Part shown: positions 1-5,325 of the stretch, piece after piece
How positions within the stretch are numbered: position 1 is the first letter of the stretch
How the letters are laid out: every line of letters begins with the position of its first letter
DNA from: Clostridiales bacterium UBA4644
GTDB lineage: Bacteria > Bacillota > Clostridia > Oscillospirales > Butyricicoccaceae
Assembly (NCBI GenBank): GCA_002405755.1
Contig: DHMK01000076.1
Span: forward strand, 90,828-98,886
DNA length: 8,059 nucleotides
Direction of reading: 5' to 3'
Translations under genes and position numbers: made by a program
The notes under the pieces: model-generated
Databases searched by the model: none
Told to the model about the DNA's origin: nothing
What the model saw: only the letters and a program-made list of their open reading frames with translations

Positions 1-203
1 TTGTCCAGCAGCATGGTGATCTCGGCGTTGTCAGTCTTATCGCCGAGGATCTCCCTGACCCAATCATATTCGGGGAAGATCGTAGTGACGATGCTAAGCT
101 TTTCGGCTTCATCGGTTTTGTTGTCAGTATTCTGCTTTCCGCAGCCGGCAAGAACGGCAGCCAGCAGCAAAAGCGCAAGCAGCAGCGTAGTGATTTTTTT
201 CAT
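1..203 (-). CDS. znuA: Zinc/manganese-type ABC transporter substrate-binding lipoprotein, N-terminal part (cut by window edge)
   Basis: This is the start of a cluster A-I (ZnuA/TroA-like) solute-binding lipoprotein, which captures Zn2+ or Mn2+ outside the membrane and passes it to an ABC permease. What is visible: a basic start (MKK), a hydrophobic signal of about 15 residues, and a lipobox LAGC whose cysteine is residue 21, the expected lipidation site. A polar linker (about residues 22-35) follows. The first mature strand, IVTTIFPEYDWVREILGD (about 37-54), is typical of the family in clostridia, where the start of this strand leads into the metal site. The ATG at 203-201 is preceded by GGAGG at 214-218. 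About 67 codons are present; the metal-binding histidines and the stop lie beyond position 1. The upstream Fur-family gene suggests zinc rather than manganese, but the metal cannot be settled from this fragment. Permease and ATPase genes would be expected further left. Confidence 0.85.
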   Translation of the reverse strand, partial: MKKITTLLLALLLLAAVLAGCGKQNTDNKTDEAEKLSIVTTIFPEYDWVREILGDKTDNAEITMLLD

Positions 204-248
204 AGAGTCGTTACCTCCGGATCGTAATAAGAGCTTGAAAAAGGGTGC

Positions 249-314
249 AAAAATACAAGGGCAGCGGCAGCGCCGCAAGAGTCTATCCGAGGATGGATAG
301 ACTTCGCCCTTGTA
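249..314 (-). terminator. Three-armed hairpin with U-run between the small membrane-protein gene and znuA
   Basis: On the minus strand an outer 9-bp stem (TACAAGGGC at 306-314 rev. comp., with its partner at 254-262) encloses two further perfect hairpins. One has a 9-bp stem (280-288 with 295-303, 6-base loop) and the other a 5-bp GC stem (264-268 with 272-276, 3-base loop). The outer stem is followed directly by five U residues (249-253), as in an intrinsic terminator. On the plus strand the structure is followed by A-rich sequence, so it should act only on leftward transcription. It lies after the stop of the small gene and about 50 bases before the znuA start, so it could end the short transcript or attenuate read-through into znuA. 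Confidence 0.7.
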
Positions 315-326
315 AAAAGCTTTTAT

Positions 327-623
327 TTAATCCGAAAGCTTGACCTTGAGAGAAACCAGCGTAAAGGTATGGGCAACCTCTGTGCAGGAGGAAATGATCC
401 GGCACAGAATATATCGGGTCGCCGCTGCGATAGCTGCGGCGGAGCCAGCAAGCCCAATGCTCTTGAGCAGGTTTTCGCAGGCATTGATCTGATGGCAGAT
501 GGCGCAGTTCTCACCAGAGCAGTCATGCTCCGCTTCTGCCGCAATGTAGCCTGCGGAGGACAGCATAACAAGGACCAGCACCACGGCCAGCAAGCCCGTC
601 AGAAGACGGAAACGCTTTTTCAT
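327..623 (-). CDS. Small membrane or secreted protein with a Cys/His cluster, in the zinc-uptake locus (function unknown)
   Basis: A 98-residue protein I cannot assign to a named family. It begins with a basic stretch (MKKRFR) and a hydrophobic segment (about 8-28) that is either an uncleaved membrane anchor or a signal peptide. Next comes a dense metal-ligand-like cluster, HDCSGENCAICH (33-44), plus Cys49: H33, D34, C35, C40, C43, H44. A second hydrophobic stretch (about 54-76) carries Cys74, and Cys80 follows. The C-terminus (LVSLKVKLSD) is polar and basic. The ATG at 623-621 was chosen over an upstream in-frame codon at 656 because AGAGGTGAGG (628-637) sits just before it. The gene starts 17 bases after the Fur-family stop, so the two are co-transcribed. 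Its place between a metal regulator and a metal-binding lipoprotein suggests a role in zinc sensing, delivery or membrane handling; this is inference from context and from the cysteine pattern only. Confidence 0.8.
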   Translation of the reverse strand: MKKRFRLLTGLLAVVLVLVMLSSAGYIAAEAEHDCSGENCAICHQINACENLLKSIGLAGSAAAIAAATRYILCRIISSCTEVAHTFTLVSLKVKLSD

Positions 624-640
624 GTTGTCCTCACCTCTTT

Positions 641-1036
641 TCAGGAGCCTTTGCATTGGGAACAGGCGCCATATAAAACGGTGTTGTTCCTGTCCAGGCT
701 GAATTGTTCATTCCGCGTCAGAAGCTCTGCCAGCATCACGGCGCTTTGCTCCGTCATGTGAAAGGTCCGCCCGCACTTCACGCATTTCATGTGCAGCACA
801 TCCTTGCAGTGCTCGGCAGCAATATATTCGAAAAACGTCTCCTGCGTCCCGCTTTTCGTATACCGACGAATCTGGCCGTCTGCTTCTAATTGGACAAGGT
901 TCCGATATACGGCGCTGAGACTGATCTGCTCCGCTTTCAGCCCATCGGCGATCTGCCGGGCAGAGAAAAGTTCATCCGGATGCTGCTCCAAAAAGGCAAG
1001 CAGGATCCGGCGCTGCTTTGTGTTGTAGCCAGGCAT
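641..1036 (-). CDS. zur: Fur-family metal-responsive transcriptional repressor, probably Zur
   Basis: A 131-residue Fur-superfamily protein, normal in length for the family. These dimeric regulators bind operator DNA when loaded with metal and repress uptake genes. The N-terminal winged helix (about 1-62) includes FSARQIADGL and the recognition helix SLSAVYRNL (39-47), the Fur-family signature. The C-terminal dimerisation and metal domain has HCKDVLHMKCVKCG (76-89), with H76, H82 and the first structural pair C85/C88, and the second pair C125/C128 near the end; together these make the Cys4 structural zinc site. The ATG at 1036-1034 has GGAGAG 6 bases upstream. A longer in-frame start at 1165 is rejected because the promoter lies inside that extension. 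The neighbouring znuA-like gene favours Zur over Fur or PerR, though sequence alone does not exclude the others. Inverted repeats on its promoter suggest autoregulation. Confidence 0.88.
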   Translation of the reverse strand: MPGYNTKQRRILLAFLEQHPDELFSARQIADGLKAEQISLSAVYRNLVQLEADGQIRRYTKSGTQETFFEYIAAEHCKDVLHMKCVKCGRTFHMTEQSAVMLAELLTRNEQFSLDRNNTVLYGACSQCKGS

Positions 1037-1052
1037 AGGACGCTCTCCAATC

Positions 1053-1067
1053 TGCGAACCATTCGCA
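1053..1067 (-). promoter_or_regulatory. Candidate Fur/Zur-type operator: perfect 6-3-6 inverted repeat
   Basis: TGCGAA-TGG-TTCGCA is a perfect inverted repeat lying 3 bases downstream of the -10 box of the regulator's own promoter, where a bound dimer would block transcription. It does not match the Bacillus Zur box (TCGTAATnATTACGA), so assigning it to this regulator is inference from position and symmetry. Confidence 0.5.
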
Positions 1068-1070
1068 ATT

Positions 1071-1098
1071 ATTATAGCGCAAATCTTCCCTTTGTCAA
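1071..1098 (-). promoter_or_regulatory. SigA-type promoter of the regulator/small protein/(znuA) operon
   Basis: On the minus strand TTGACA (1093-1098) and TATAAT (1071-1076) both match consensus perfectly, with a 16-base spacer. Transcription would begin near 1064, giving a short leader before the ATG at 1036. Confidence 0.85.
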
Positions 1099-1101
1099 TA
1101 C

Positions 1102-1115
1102 GAAAATCGATTTTC
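1102..1115. promoter_or_regulatory. 14-bp perfect palindrome next to the -35 box
   Basis: GAAAATCGATTTTC is a perfect 14-base palindrome only 3 bases upstream of the -35 box of the regulator promoter. It could be a second repressor site or an activator site. An A/T-rich palindrome of this size can arise by chance, so confidence is low. Confidence 0.35.
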
Positions 1116-1174
1116 TTCTCAGGACAGCGGCTCCCGCCTTCGCCTTTCCTGCCGGGAAAACGCATGGTTCAAGC

Positions 1175-1230
1175 TTCAAAACAAAAAACAACCACCGCCA
1201 TGCCCGATCGCTGATCGGATATGCCAGTGG
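1175..1230 (-). terminator. Rho-independent terminator of the diguanylate cyclase gene
   Basis: Reading leftward, an 18-base arm (1213-1230) pairs with an 18-base arm (1192-1209) around a 3-base loop, with two mismatches and two G-U pairs. The innermost six pairs (CCGATC/GATCGG) are perfect. A U-rich tract follows (TTGTTTTTTGTTTT, 1178-1191). It begins 21 bases after the cyclase stop and insulates the zinc operon from read-through. Confidence 0.88.
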
Positions 1231-1250
1231 CTGTATGCTCTGTGCGCCCC

Positions 1251-2414
1251 TCAGGCGTCTGCCTGCTCCTGCCAGCCTGCGCGGGCATACCGGGCGGCCT
1301 TTTTCCGCTCCTTGGCCAGATACATGGCACGGTCGGCTCGGGTGATCAGCTCCTGAACGCTTTCCCTGCCCTGGCGAAGCTCCACCATGCCGCAGCTCAG
1401 GTCCACGCCGGCCATATCGTTTTCCTCCAGTCTTTGGGTCAGCGTCTCCTGCAGGCCGGAGCAGAAGCGCTCCGCGCTCAGCTCGTCCCTCGCGGCATAG
1501 ACCACCGTAAACTCATCGCCGCCATACCGGCCGCAGGCCGCATTGTTTTCGCAGCAGACCGTCCGCAGCACGCCTGCGATCAGCTTGAGCACCCGGTCGC
1601 CCGCCGCATGGCCGAACCGGTCGTTGATGACCTTGAAATCGTCCACATCAAAGAAGCAGAAAAACAGCCGTTCTCCCTCCCGCAGGCCATCCGCCCGGGC
1701 ATGGAGCGAAAGCAGCAGCTGCCGCCGGTCGCTGATGCCCGTCAGCGGGTCCTGAGAGACCATCAGCTGCAGAGAGTTGAGATAGCCCCGCATAAAGGAG
1801 ATGCCCGCCGACACCAGCGACAGCCGGGGCATAAAATACTGCAGCACCCCGCAGATCAGCACGGGCATCGCAAAGGATGCAATGATCAGATATTCCCGCT
1901 GGCTGGCCCGGCTTTTTCGCAGCAGCACCACCTGCAGGCTTTTGATCACGTAGCCATAGGAGCAAAGCGGCTGCAGGAAAAGCAGCGGCCCCGGTGATAG
2001 ACGCCGGCCCCGTCCACAGAAAAGATCCACCCGGTGAAGGCCGGAGACCGCCAGCAGCCACACAGGAGCGCCTAACAGCAAAAGCCTACCCCGCCCGCAG
2101 CCCACATTCTTCTTCTCCACGGCCTCCGCATAGAGAAACCAGCTGAAGGCTGAAAGCTCCAGAAGCAGAAAATACCCGGCGTTCACCAGCCAGGCCAGCT
2201 CCTGTCCCAGAGGGAGATATCCGCCGGCATGGAGATCCCAGAGCATCAGCAGTCCGTTGGCCCCAATGGCAAAAAACAGCGCCCTGCCAAACAGCCTGCT
2301 ACGGGGCGTGCGGTCGATCCTGGCACCGCAGGCTCTCCATGCCAGACAGACCAGCGCGATGATGCACACCAGATCCATTTGAATGCAGGCCAAAAGCTCA
2401 GCCGTTCGCTCCAT
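1251..2414 (-). CDS. Membrane-bound diguanylate cyclase (GGDEF domain)
   Basis: A 387-residue protein predicted to make cyclic di-GMP from two GTP at the inner face of the membrane. The N-terminal half (about 11-195) has roughly six hydrophobic segments, an integral membrane sensor of unknown signal. The C-terminal GGDEF domain (about 218-375) is well preserved: DPLTGISDRRQL (222-233), the metal-binding FFDVDDFKVIND (254-265), FGHAAGD, the signature GRYGGDEF (295-302) and RADRAMYLAKE. The primary GGDEF residues are intact, so it should be active. No inhibitory RxxD site is present: ENNA stands where RxxD is expected, five residues before GGDEF. No EAL or HD-GYP domain is fused. The ATG at 2414-2412 is preceded by GGAGGGGG; a longer TTG-initiated frame is less likely. 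Oddity: about residues 126-142 appear to be read in a shifted frame between two compensating indels (1987-2042), in the loop after the fourth hydrophobic segment. Confidence 0.9.
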   Translation of the reverse strand: MERTAELLACIQMDLVCIIALVCLAWRACGARIDRTPRSRLFGRALFFAIGANGLLMLWDLHAGGYLPLGQELAWLVNAGYFLLLELSAFSWFLYAEAVEKKNVGCGRGRLLLLGAPVWLLAVSGLHRVDLFCGRGRRLSPGPLLFLQPLCSYGYVIKSLQVVLLRKSRASQREYLIIASFAMPVLICGVLQYFMPRLSLVSAGISFMRGYLNSLQLMVSQDPLTGISDRRQLLLSLHARADGLREGERLFFCFFDVDDFKVINDRFGHAAGDRVLKLIAGVLRTVCCENNAACGRYGGDEFTVVYAARDELSAERFCSGLQETLTQRLEENDMAGVDLSCGMVELRQGRESVQELITRADRAMYLAKERKKAARYARAGWQEQADA

Positions 2415-2475
2415 GCACACCCCCTCCTTCCCTTCTGCAAATGCCGCAAAAAAATGGTAAATTTCCGTAGAAAAA

Positions 2476-2501
2476 GCAAAATAAGGCAAAATAACATTTT
2501 G
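2476..2501. repeat. AT-rich tandem and inverted repeats at the cyclase transcription start
   Basis: Two tandem 10-base units (gcaaaataag at 2476-2485, gcaaaataac at 2486-2495) overlap a perfect 6-3-6 inverted repeat (caaaat-aac-attttg, 2487-2501). They lie at and just after the predicted -10 box of the cyclase promoter. A regulator site is possible; low-complexity AT sequence is the alternative. Confidence 0.4.
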
Positions 2502-2529
2502 TTTTAAAGGATTTTCTTCAATTTGTCAA
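2501..2529 (-). promoter_or_regulatory. Probable promoter of the diguanylate cyclase gene
   Basis: On the minus strand there is TTGACA (2524-2529), a 17-base spacer and TAAAAC (2501-2506, four of six matches to the consensus). It would give a leader of roughly 80 bases before the ATG at 2414. I see no c-di-GMP riboswitch-like structure in this leader. No clear terminator was found between the HtrA-like gene (stop at 2617) and this promoter, so some read-through from the upstream operon is possible. Confidence 0.6.
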
Positions 2530-2616
2530 CCCCCTAAAAATTGGCGTTATTTGTGGAAATTGCTTTTATTCCGTCCGTTATGCCGCTTCCGCCGGCTCCC
2601 GAAGAAAAGCTCCGCT

Positions 2617-3858
2617 TTAGAAATTGCTTTCTTCCGTCTCCAGCTGGTCGCCCAGCCGCAGATCCACCGTCTTGAGAACGCCGACGCGGCTGTAGGTCAC
2701 CTTGATCCAATCCCCAGCCCGGTATTGCTCCCGGGCCAGATAGCCCTCCTCCAGGGAGGCAATGGGCCGGTCGCCCAGCTCGGTGATCACATCCCCCTCC
2801 TTCAGTCCCGCCACGGCGGCGCCGCTGCCTGCCTCCACGGCGGAGATCAGGATGCCCCGGGGCAGATTCATGCCTGCAGCTGCGGAAGCCGTGTCTGTAC
2901 CGGTGATGCCAAGGCAGGGCCTGCCCGCCACCTGCCCGCTCTGGATCAGAGAGGCGGCGATGGCCCGGGCCTCGTCGATGCAGATGGCAAAGCCCTGCTG
3001 CTCCATCCCATAGACGGAGATCCAGTTGGAATTGATGCCCAACACCTGACCCTGCTGATTGAGCAAGGGGCCGCCGGCGTTGCCCGCGTTGATATCGGCA
3101 TCGGTCTGGATCAGATCCAGCAGCGTTTTGCCTACGGTCAAGCTGCGGTTAATGCCGGAAAGGACGCCAAAGGTGACGCTGCTCTTGCCCTCTGCCGTAT
3201 CTCCGCCCATGGCGATGGCGGCCTGGCCCGGCTCCGCAGCGCTCAGCTCGGCGGGCTTCAGGACGGTCAGGCCGTGAGCGTCGATCTTCAGGACGGAAAG
3301 GCCGCTGCATTCGTCGCTACCAACGATAAAGGCCGCATAGGAATCGCCCCCGTCCAGGGTGACAGTGATGCTGTCGCAACCCTCCAAAAAGCGGCCGCCT
3401 GTAAGGATATAGCCGTTTTCCGAAAGGATCACGCCGCTGCCGCTGTGGCCCTCCCGGGTAGAATAATTCTCGGCGCGGACGCCCGCTACAAAAGCCCGGG
3501 CCTTTTTCACCGCGCCGGAAACATCCGTTACATAGATGCTGCCGTTTTCCGGCAGCAGGCTCTGGCTCTGGCGGACCTCCGCCTGGGAGGGACCGGGGCC
3601 TGCAGACAGGCCTTCTCCCGTCTCCTGCCCGGTCGTGCCGGGAGAGATACTTTCTCCCGTGGGAAACTGGTTAGTGGTGCTGCGCCAGATCAGGCTGATG
3701 CCCACGATCACCGTGCTGAACAGCAGAAAGATCCCCGTCACCACCACCATGATCTGACGAAAACGCACCCGCCGGAGCTTTTCCAGCTGGATCTCATCAT
3801 AGGTTTTATAGGGAAAGGGCTCCTCGTAGGATGCTTCCCCGTGCTGCTTGCGCTCCAT
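2617..3858 (-). CDS. Membrane-anchored HtrA/DegP-like protein with PDZ domain, predicted catalytically dead
   Basis: A 413-residue protein with Firmicutes HtrA architecture. It has a cytoplasmic N-terminus (1-35), one membrane helix (about 36-58), a Ser/Gly/Pro-rich linker (about 60-110), a trypsin-like domain (about 115-300) and a PDZ domain (about 312-405, with RGILISAVEAGSGAAVAGLKEGD). The fold landmarks are clear: SGSGVILSENGYILT (139-153), VLKIDA, IQTDADI and GGPLLN. The catalytic triad is replaced throughout. TNNHV is TGGRF (Arg156 for His), TDLAVLKI is SGLSVLKI (Gly186 for Asp), and GNSGGP is GNAGGP (Ala261 for Ser). I infer a pseudoprotease that binds misfolded or unfolded peptides, or modulates a partner. 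The ATG at 3858-3856 has AAGGAG upstream and lies 15 bases after the histidine kinase stop, so it is the third gene of that operon. The reading frame is intact over its full length with normal codon use, so it does not look like a decaying gene. Confidence 0.9.
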   Translation of the reverse strand: MERKQHGEASYEEPFPYKTYDEIQLEKLRRVRFRQIMVVVTGIFLLFSTVIVGISLIWRSTTNQFPTGESISPGTTGQETGEGLSAGPGPSQAEVRQSQSLLPENGSIYVTDVSGAVKKARAFVAGVRAENYSTREGHSGSGVILSENGYILTGGRFLEGCDSITVTLDGGDSYAAFIVGSDECSGLSVLKIDAHGLTVLKPAELSAAEPGQAAIAMGGDTAEGKSSVTFGVLSGINRSLTVGKTLLDLIQTDADINAGNAGGPLLNQQGQVLGINSNWISVYGMEQQGFAICIDEARAIAASLIQSGQVAGRPCLGITGTDTASAAAGMNLPRGILISAVEAGSGAAVAGLKEGDVITELGDRPIASLEEGYLAREQYRAGDWIKVTYSRVGVLKTVDLRLGDQLETEESNF

Positions 3859-3873
3859 GCTGCGCTCCTTTCC

Positions 3874-5304
3874 TCAGAGGTTCCGCGGGACCGTGAAGCA
3901 AAACTCCGTCCGGCCCTCGCCGCTGCGGACATAAATGTCGCCTCCGTGCCGCTGGATCACCGTGCGGGTGATGTAAAGCCCCAGGCCGGAGCCCGTGCTG
4001 TTTCGGCTGCGGGAGGTGTCGCCCTTATAAAATCGGTCAAAGATATGCTTTTGCATCTCCTTGGGGATCTCGCTGCCGGTGTTGACGATGTTGAACTGCA
4101 GTTTTCCGTTTTTCTCCTCCAGATAGACGGTGATACAGCCGCCGGGAGGCGTGAACTTGACGGCGTTGTCCACCAGGTTATACACCGCCTGGAAAAAGCT
4201 GTCGTGCTCCGCCTTGAGGGTGAGGGTCTCCGGCAGGTCCAGCTCCAGCTGGATCTTTTTTTCCTTGAGATGCTGCTCAAAGCCGATGATGATCCGGCGG
4301 ACCATCTCGCTGGAATCGAAGACCGTCCTGTCCTCCCCGCCGCTTTCCAGGCGGGACATGGTGAGCAGGCTGTTGGCCAGACGGGAGAGCCGCTTGACCT
4401 CGTCGGAAATGATGCGCAGATAATATTCCTGCTTTTCCGGCTTGATGGTGCCGTCTAAAATGCCGTCCACAAAGCCGGCGATGGTGGTCATGGGCGTGCG
4501 CAGATCGTGGGAGACGCTGGCGATCAGGCCCCGGCGGGTCTCCTCCGTGTTCTGCATGGCCTCCGCCATGCGGTTGAAGCTGATGGTCATGTCATAAAGC
4601 TCGTCCTGCCGGCGGGGCAGCCTGGCCCGGGCGGAAAAATCCCCCTGAGTGAAGCGGCGGGCGGCGGCGGCGATCTCCTTCAGCGGCCGAACAGTGCTGC
4701 GCGTTACCAGAATGGTGGCCAGCAGCGTCAGCAGCAGGACGATCAGCGTCATCAGGATAAAGACTCGGGAAAGGTTCAGAAACAGCTGCTCGGTGGACTG
4801 AGCAGGGACGCAGGTAAACACCACGCCCAGAATTTCTCCCCCATCCTCCACCGTTCGGCCCATGACATAATTGACCTCTGCCAGAAAGCCATAGAAATTG
4901 GAGCTCTGCGTGTAGCTTCCCTCCTGCAGAACGGCCTCCAGCGCGGCAGGCGGCAGCTGAAGACCGTTGTCCAGCTGGCTGTAGCAGCCGTCGCGGGTGG
5001 CGATAAACAGCAGGTCGCCGTCGCGGCCGCCCACCAGAATGGTGCCATCGCAGTCCTTGGCGATCATGTGCATTGAGACCCGGTAGCTGGTGTTGAACTT
5101 GTCCTTCCAGTCGTCGCTGCCCTCCAGCTCAAAATAAGTGGAGGTGCTCTGAACGGCACGGTCTGCGGCGTCGGTGAGCTGGGCCTGCTTTTCCTCCAGA
5201 GCAAAGCGGTTCACCCGGTAAACAAAGGCGCTGCCCAAAATACCGAAGCCCAGACAGATCACCAGGGCATAGATCACAAAATTACGGATAAAAAGGCTGT
5301 TCAA
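3874..5304 (-). CDS. Sensor histidine kinase (HAMP, HisKA, HATPase), OmpR-partner class
   Basis: A 476-residue membrane kinase that senses an envelope signal and phosphorylates the adjacent regulator. Order: membrane helix 1 (about 7-29), an extracytoplasmic sensor of about 140 residues (30-175), membrane helix 2 (about 180-201), HAMP linker (about 201-255), dimerisation/phosphoacceptor domain with SVSHDLRTP (phosphorylated His266), then the ATP-binding domain. The N-box is NLVDNAVKF (376-384); the G1 box reads VNTGSEIP, with Asn408 where many kinases have Asp, a substitution I believe common in this group. The F-box is FDRFYKGD and the G2 box GSGLGLYI. All catalytic features look intact. The start is a TTG at 5304-5302, 21 bases after the regulator stop, with only a modest ribosome-binding site (GGGGA); no better start fits before the first helix. 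The sensed ligand cannot be read from the sequence, but the linked HtrA-like protein suggests envelope or secretion stress. Confidence 0.92.
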   Translation of the reverse strand: MNSLFIRNFVIYALVICLGFGILGSAFVYRVNRFALEEKQAQLTDAADRAVQSTSTYFELEGSDDWKDKFNTSYRVSMHMIAKDCDGTILVGGRDGDLLFIATRDGCYSQLDNGLQLPPAALEAVLQEGSYTQSSNFYGFLAEVNYVMGRTVEDGGEILGVVFTCVPAQSTEQLFLNLSRVFILMTLIVLLLTLLATILVTRSTVRPLKEIAAAARRFTQGDFSARARLPRRQDELYDMTISFNRMAEAMQNTEETRRGLIASVSHDLRTPMTTIAGFVDGILDGTIKPEKQEYYLRIISDEVKRLSRLANSLLTMSRLESGGEDRTVFDSSEMVRRIIIGFEQHLKEKKIQLELDLPETLTLKAEHDSFFQAVYNLVDNAVKFTPPGGCITVYLEEKNGKLQFNIVNTGSEIPKEMQKHIFDRFYKGDTSRSRNSTGSGLGLYITRTVIQRHGGDIYVRSGEGRTEFCFTVPRNL

Positions 5305-5325
5305 AAGGCGCTCGCTTTCCCCGGC

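Noticed and set aside
1037..1165. N-terminal extension of the Fur-family protein by 43 residues
   Set aside because: The extension contains the consensus promoter and operator-like repeat, and the family begins at the downstream ATG with its own ribosome-binding site.
1221..1997. 258-codon plus-strand open frame
   Set aside because: Antisense shadow of the GGDEF half of the cyclase; no start signals and no domain.
2246..2497. 83-codon minus-strand frame starting near the cyclase promoter
   Set aside because: It overlaps the cyclase start in another frame, its ATG sits at the predicted transcription start with no ribosome-binding site, and the sequence shows no domain.
2415..2500. c-di-GMP riboswitch in the cyclase leader
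   Set aside because: The leader is short and AT-rich and lacks the paired stems and conserved junction bases of the GEMM classes.
2530..2616. Possible terminator after the HtrA-like gene
   Set aside because: Only short GC-rich stems of 4-5 pairs are seen and no U-run follows them, so I do not call a terminator.
2551..4458. 635-codon open frame on the plus strand
   Set aside because: It lies antisense to the HtrA-like gene and the kinase, crosses their boundary, has no recognisable domain or ribosome-binding site, and is expected from the GC-biased third positions of the genes opposite.
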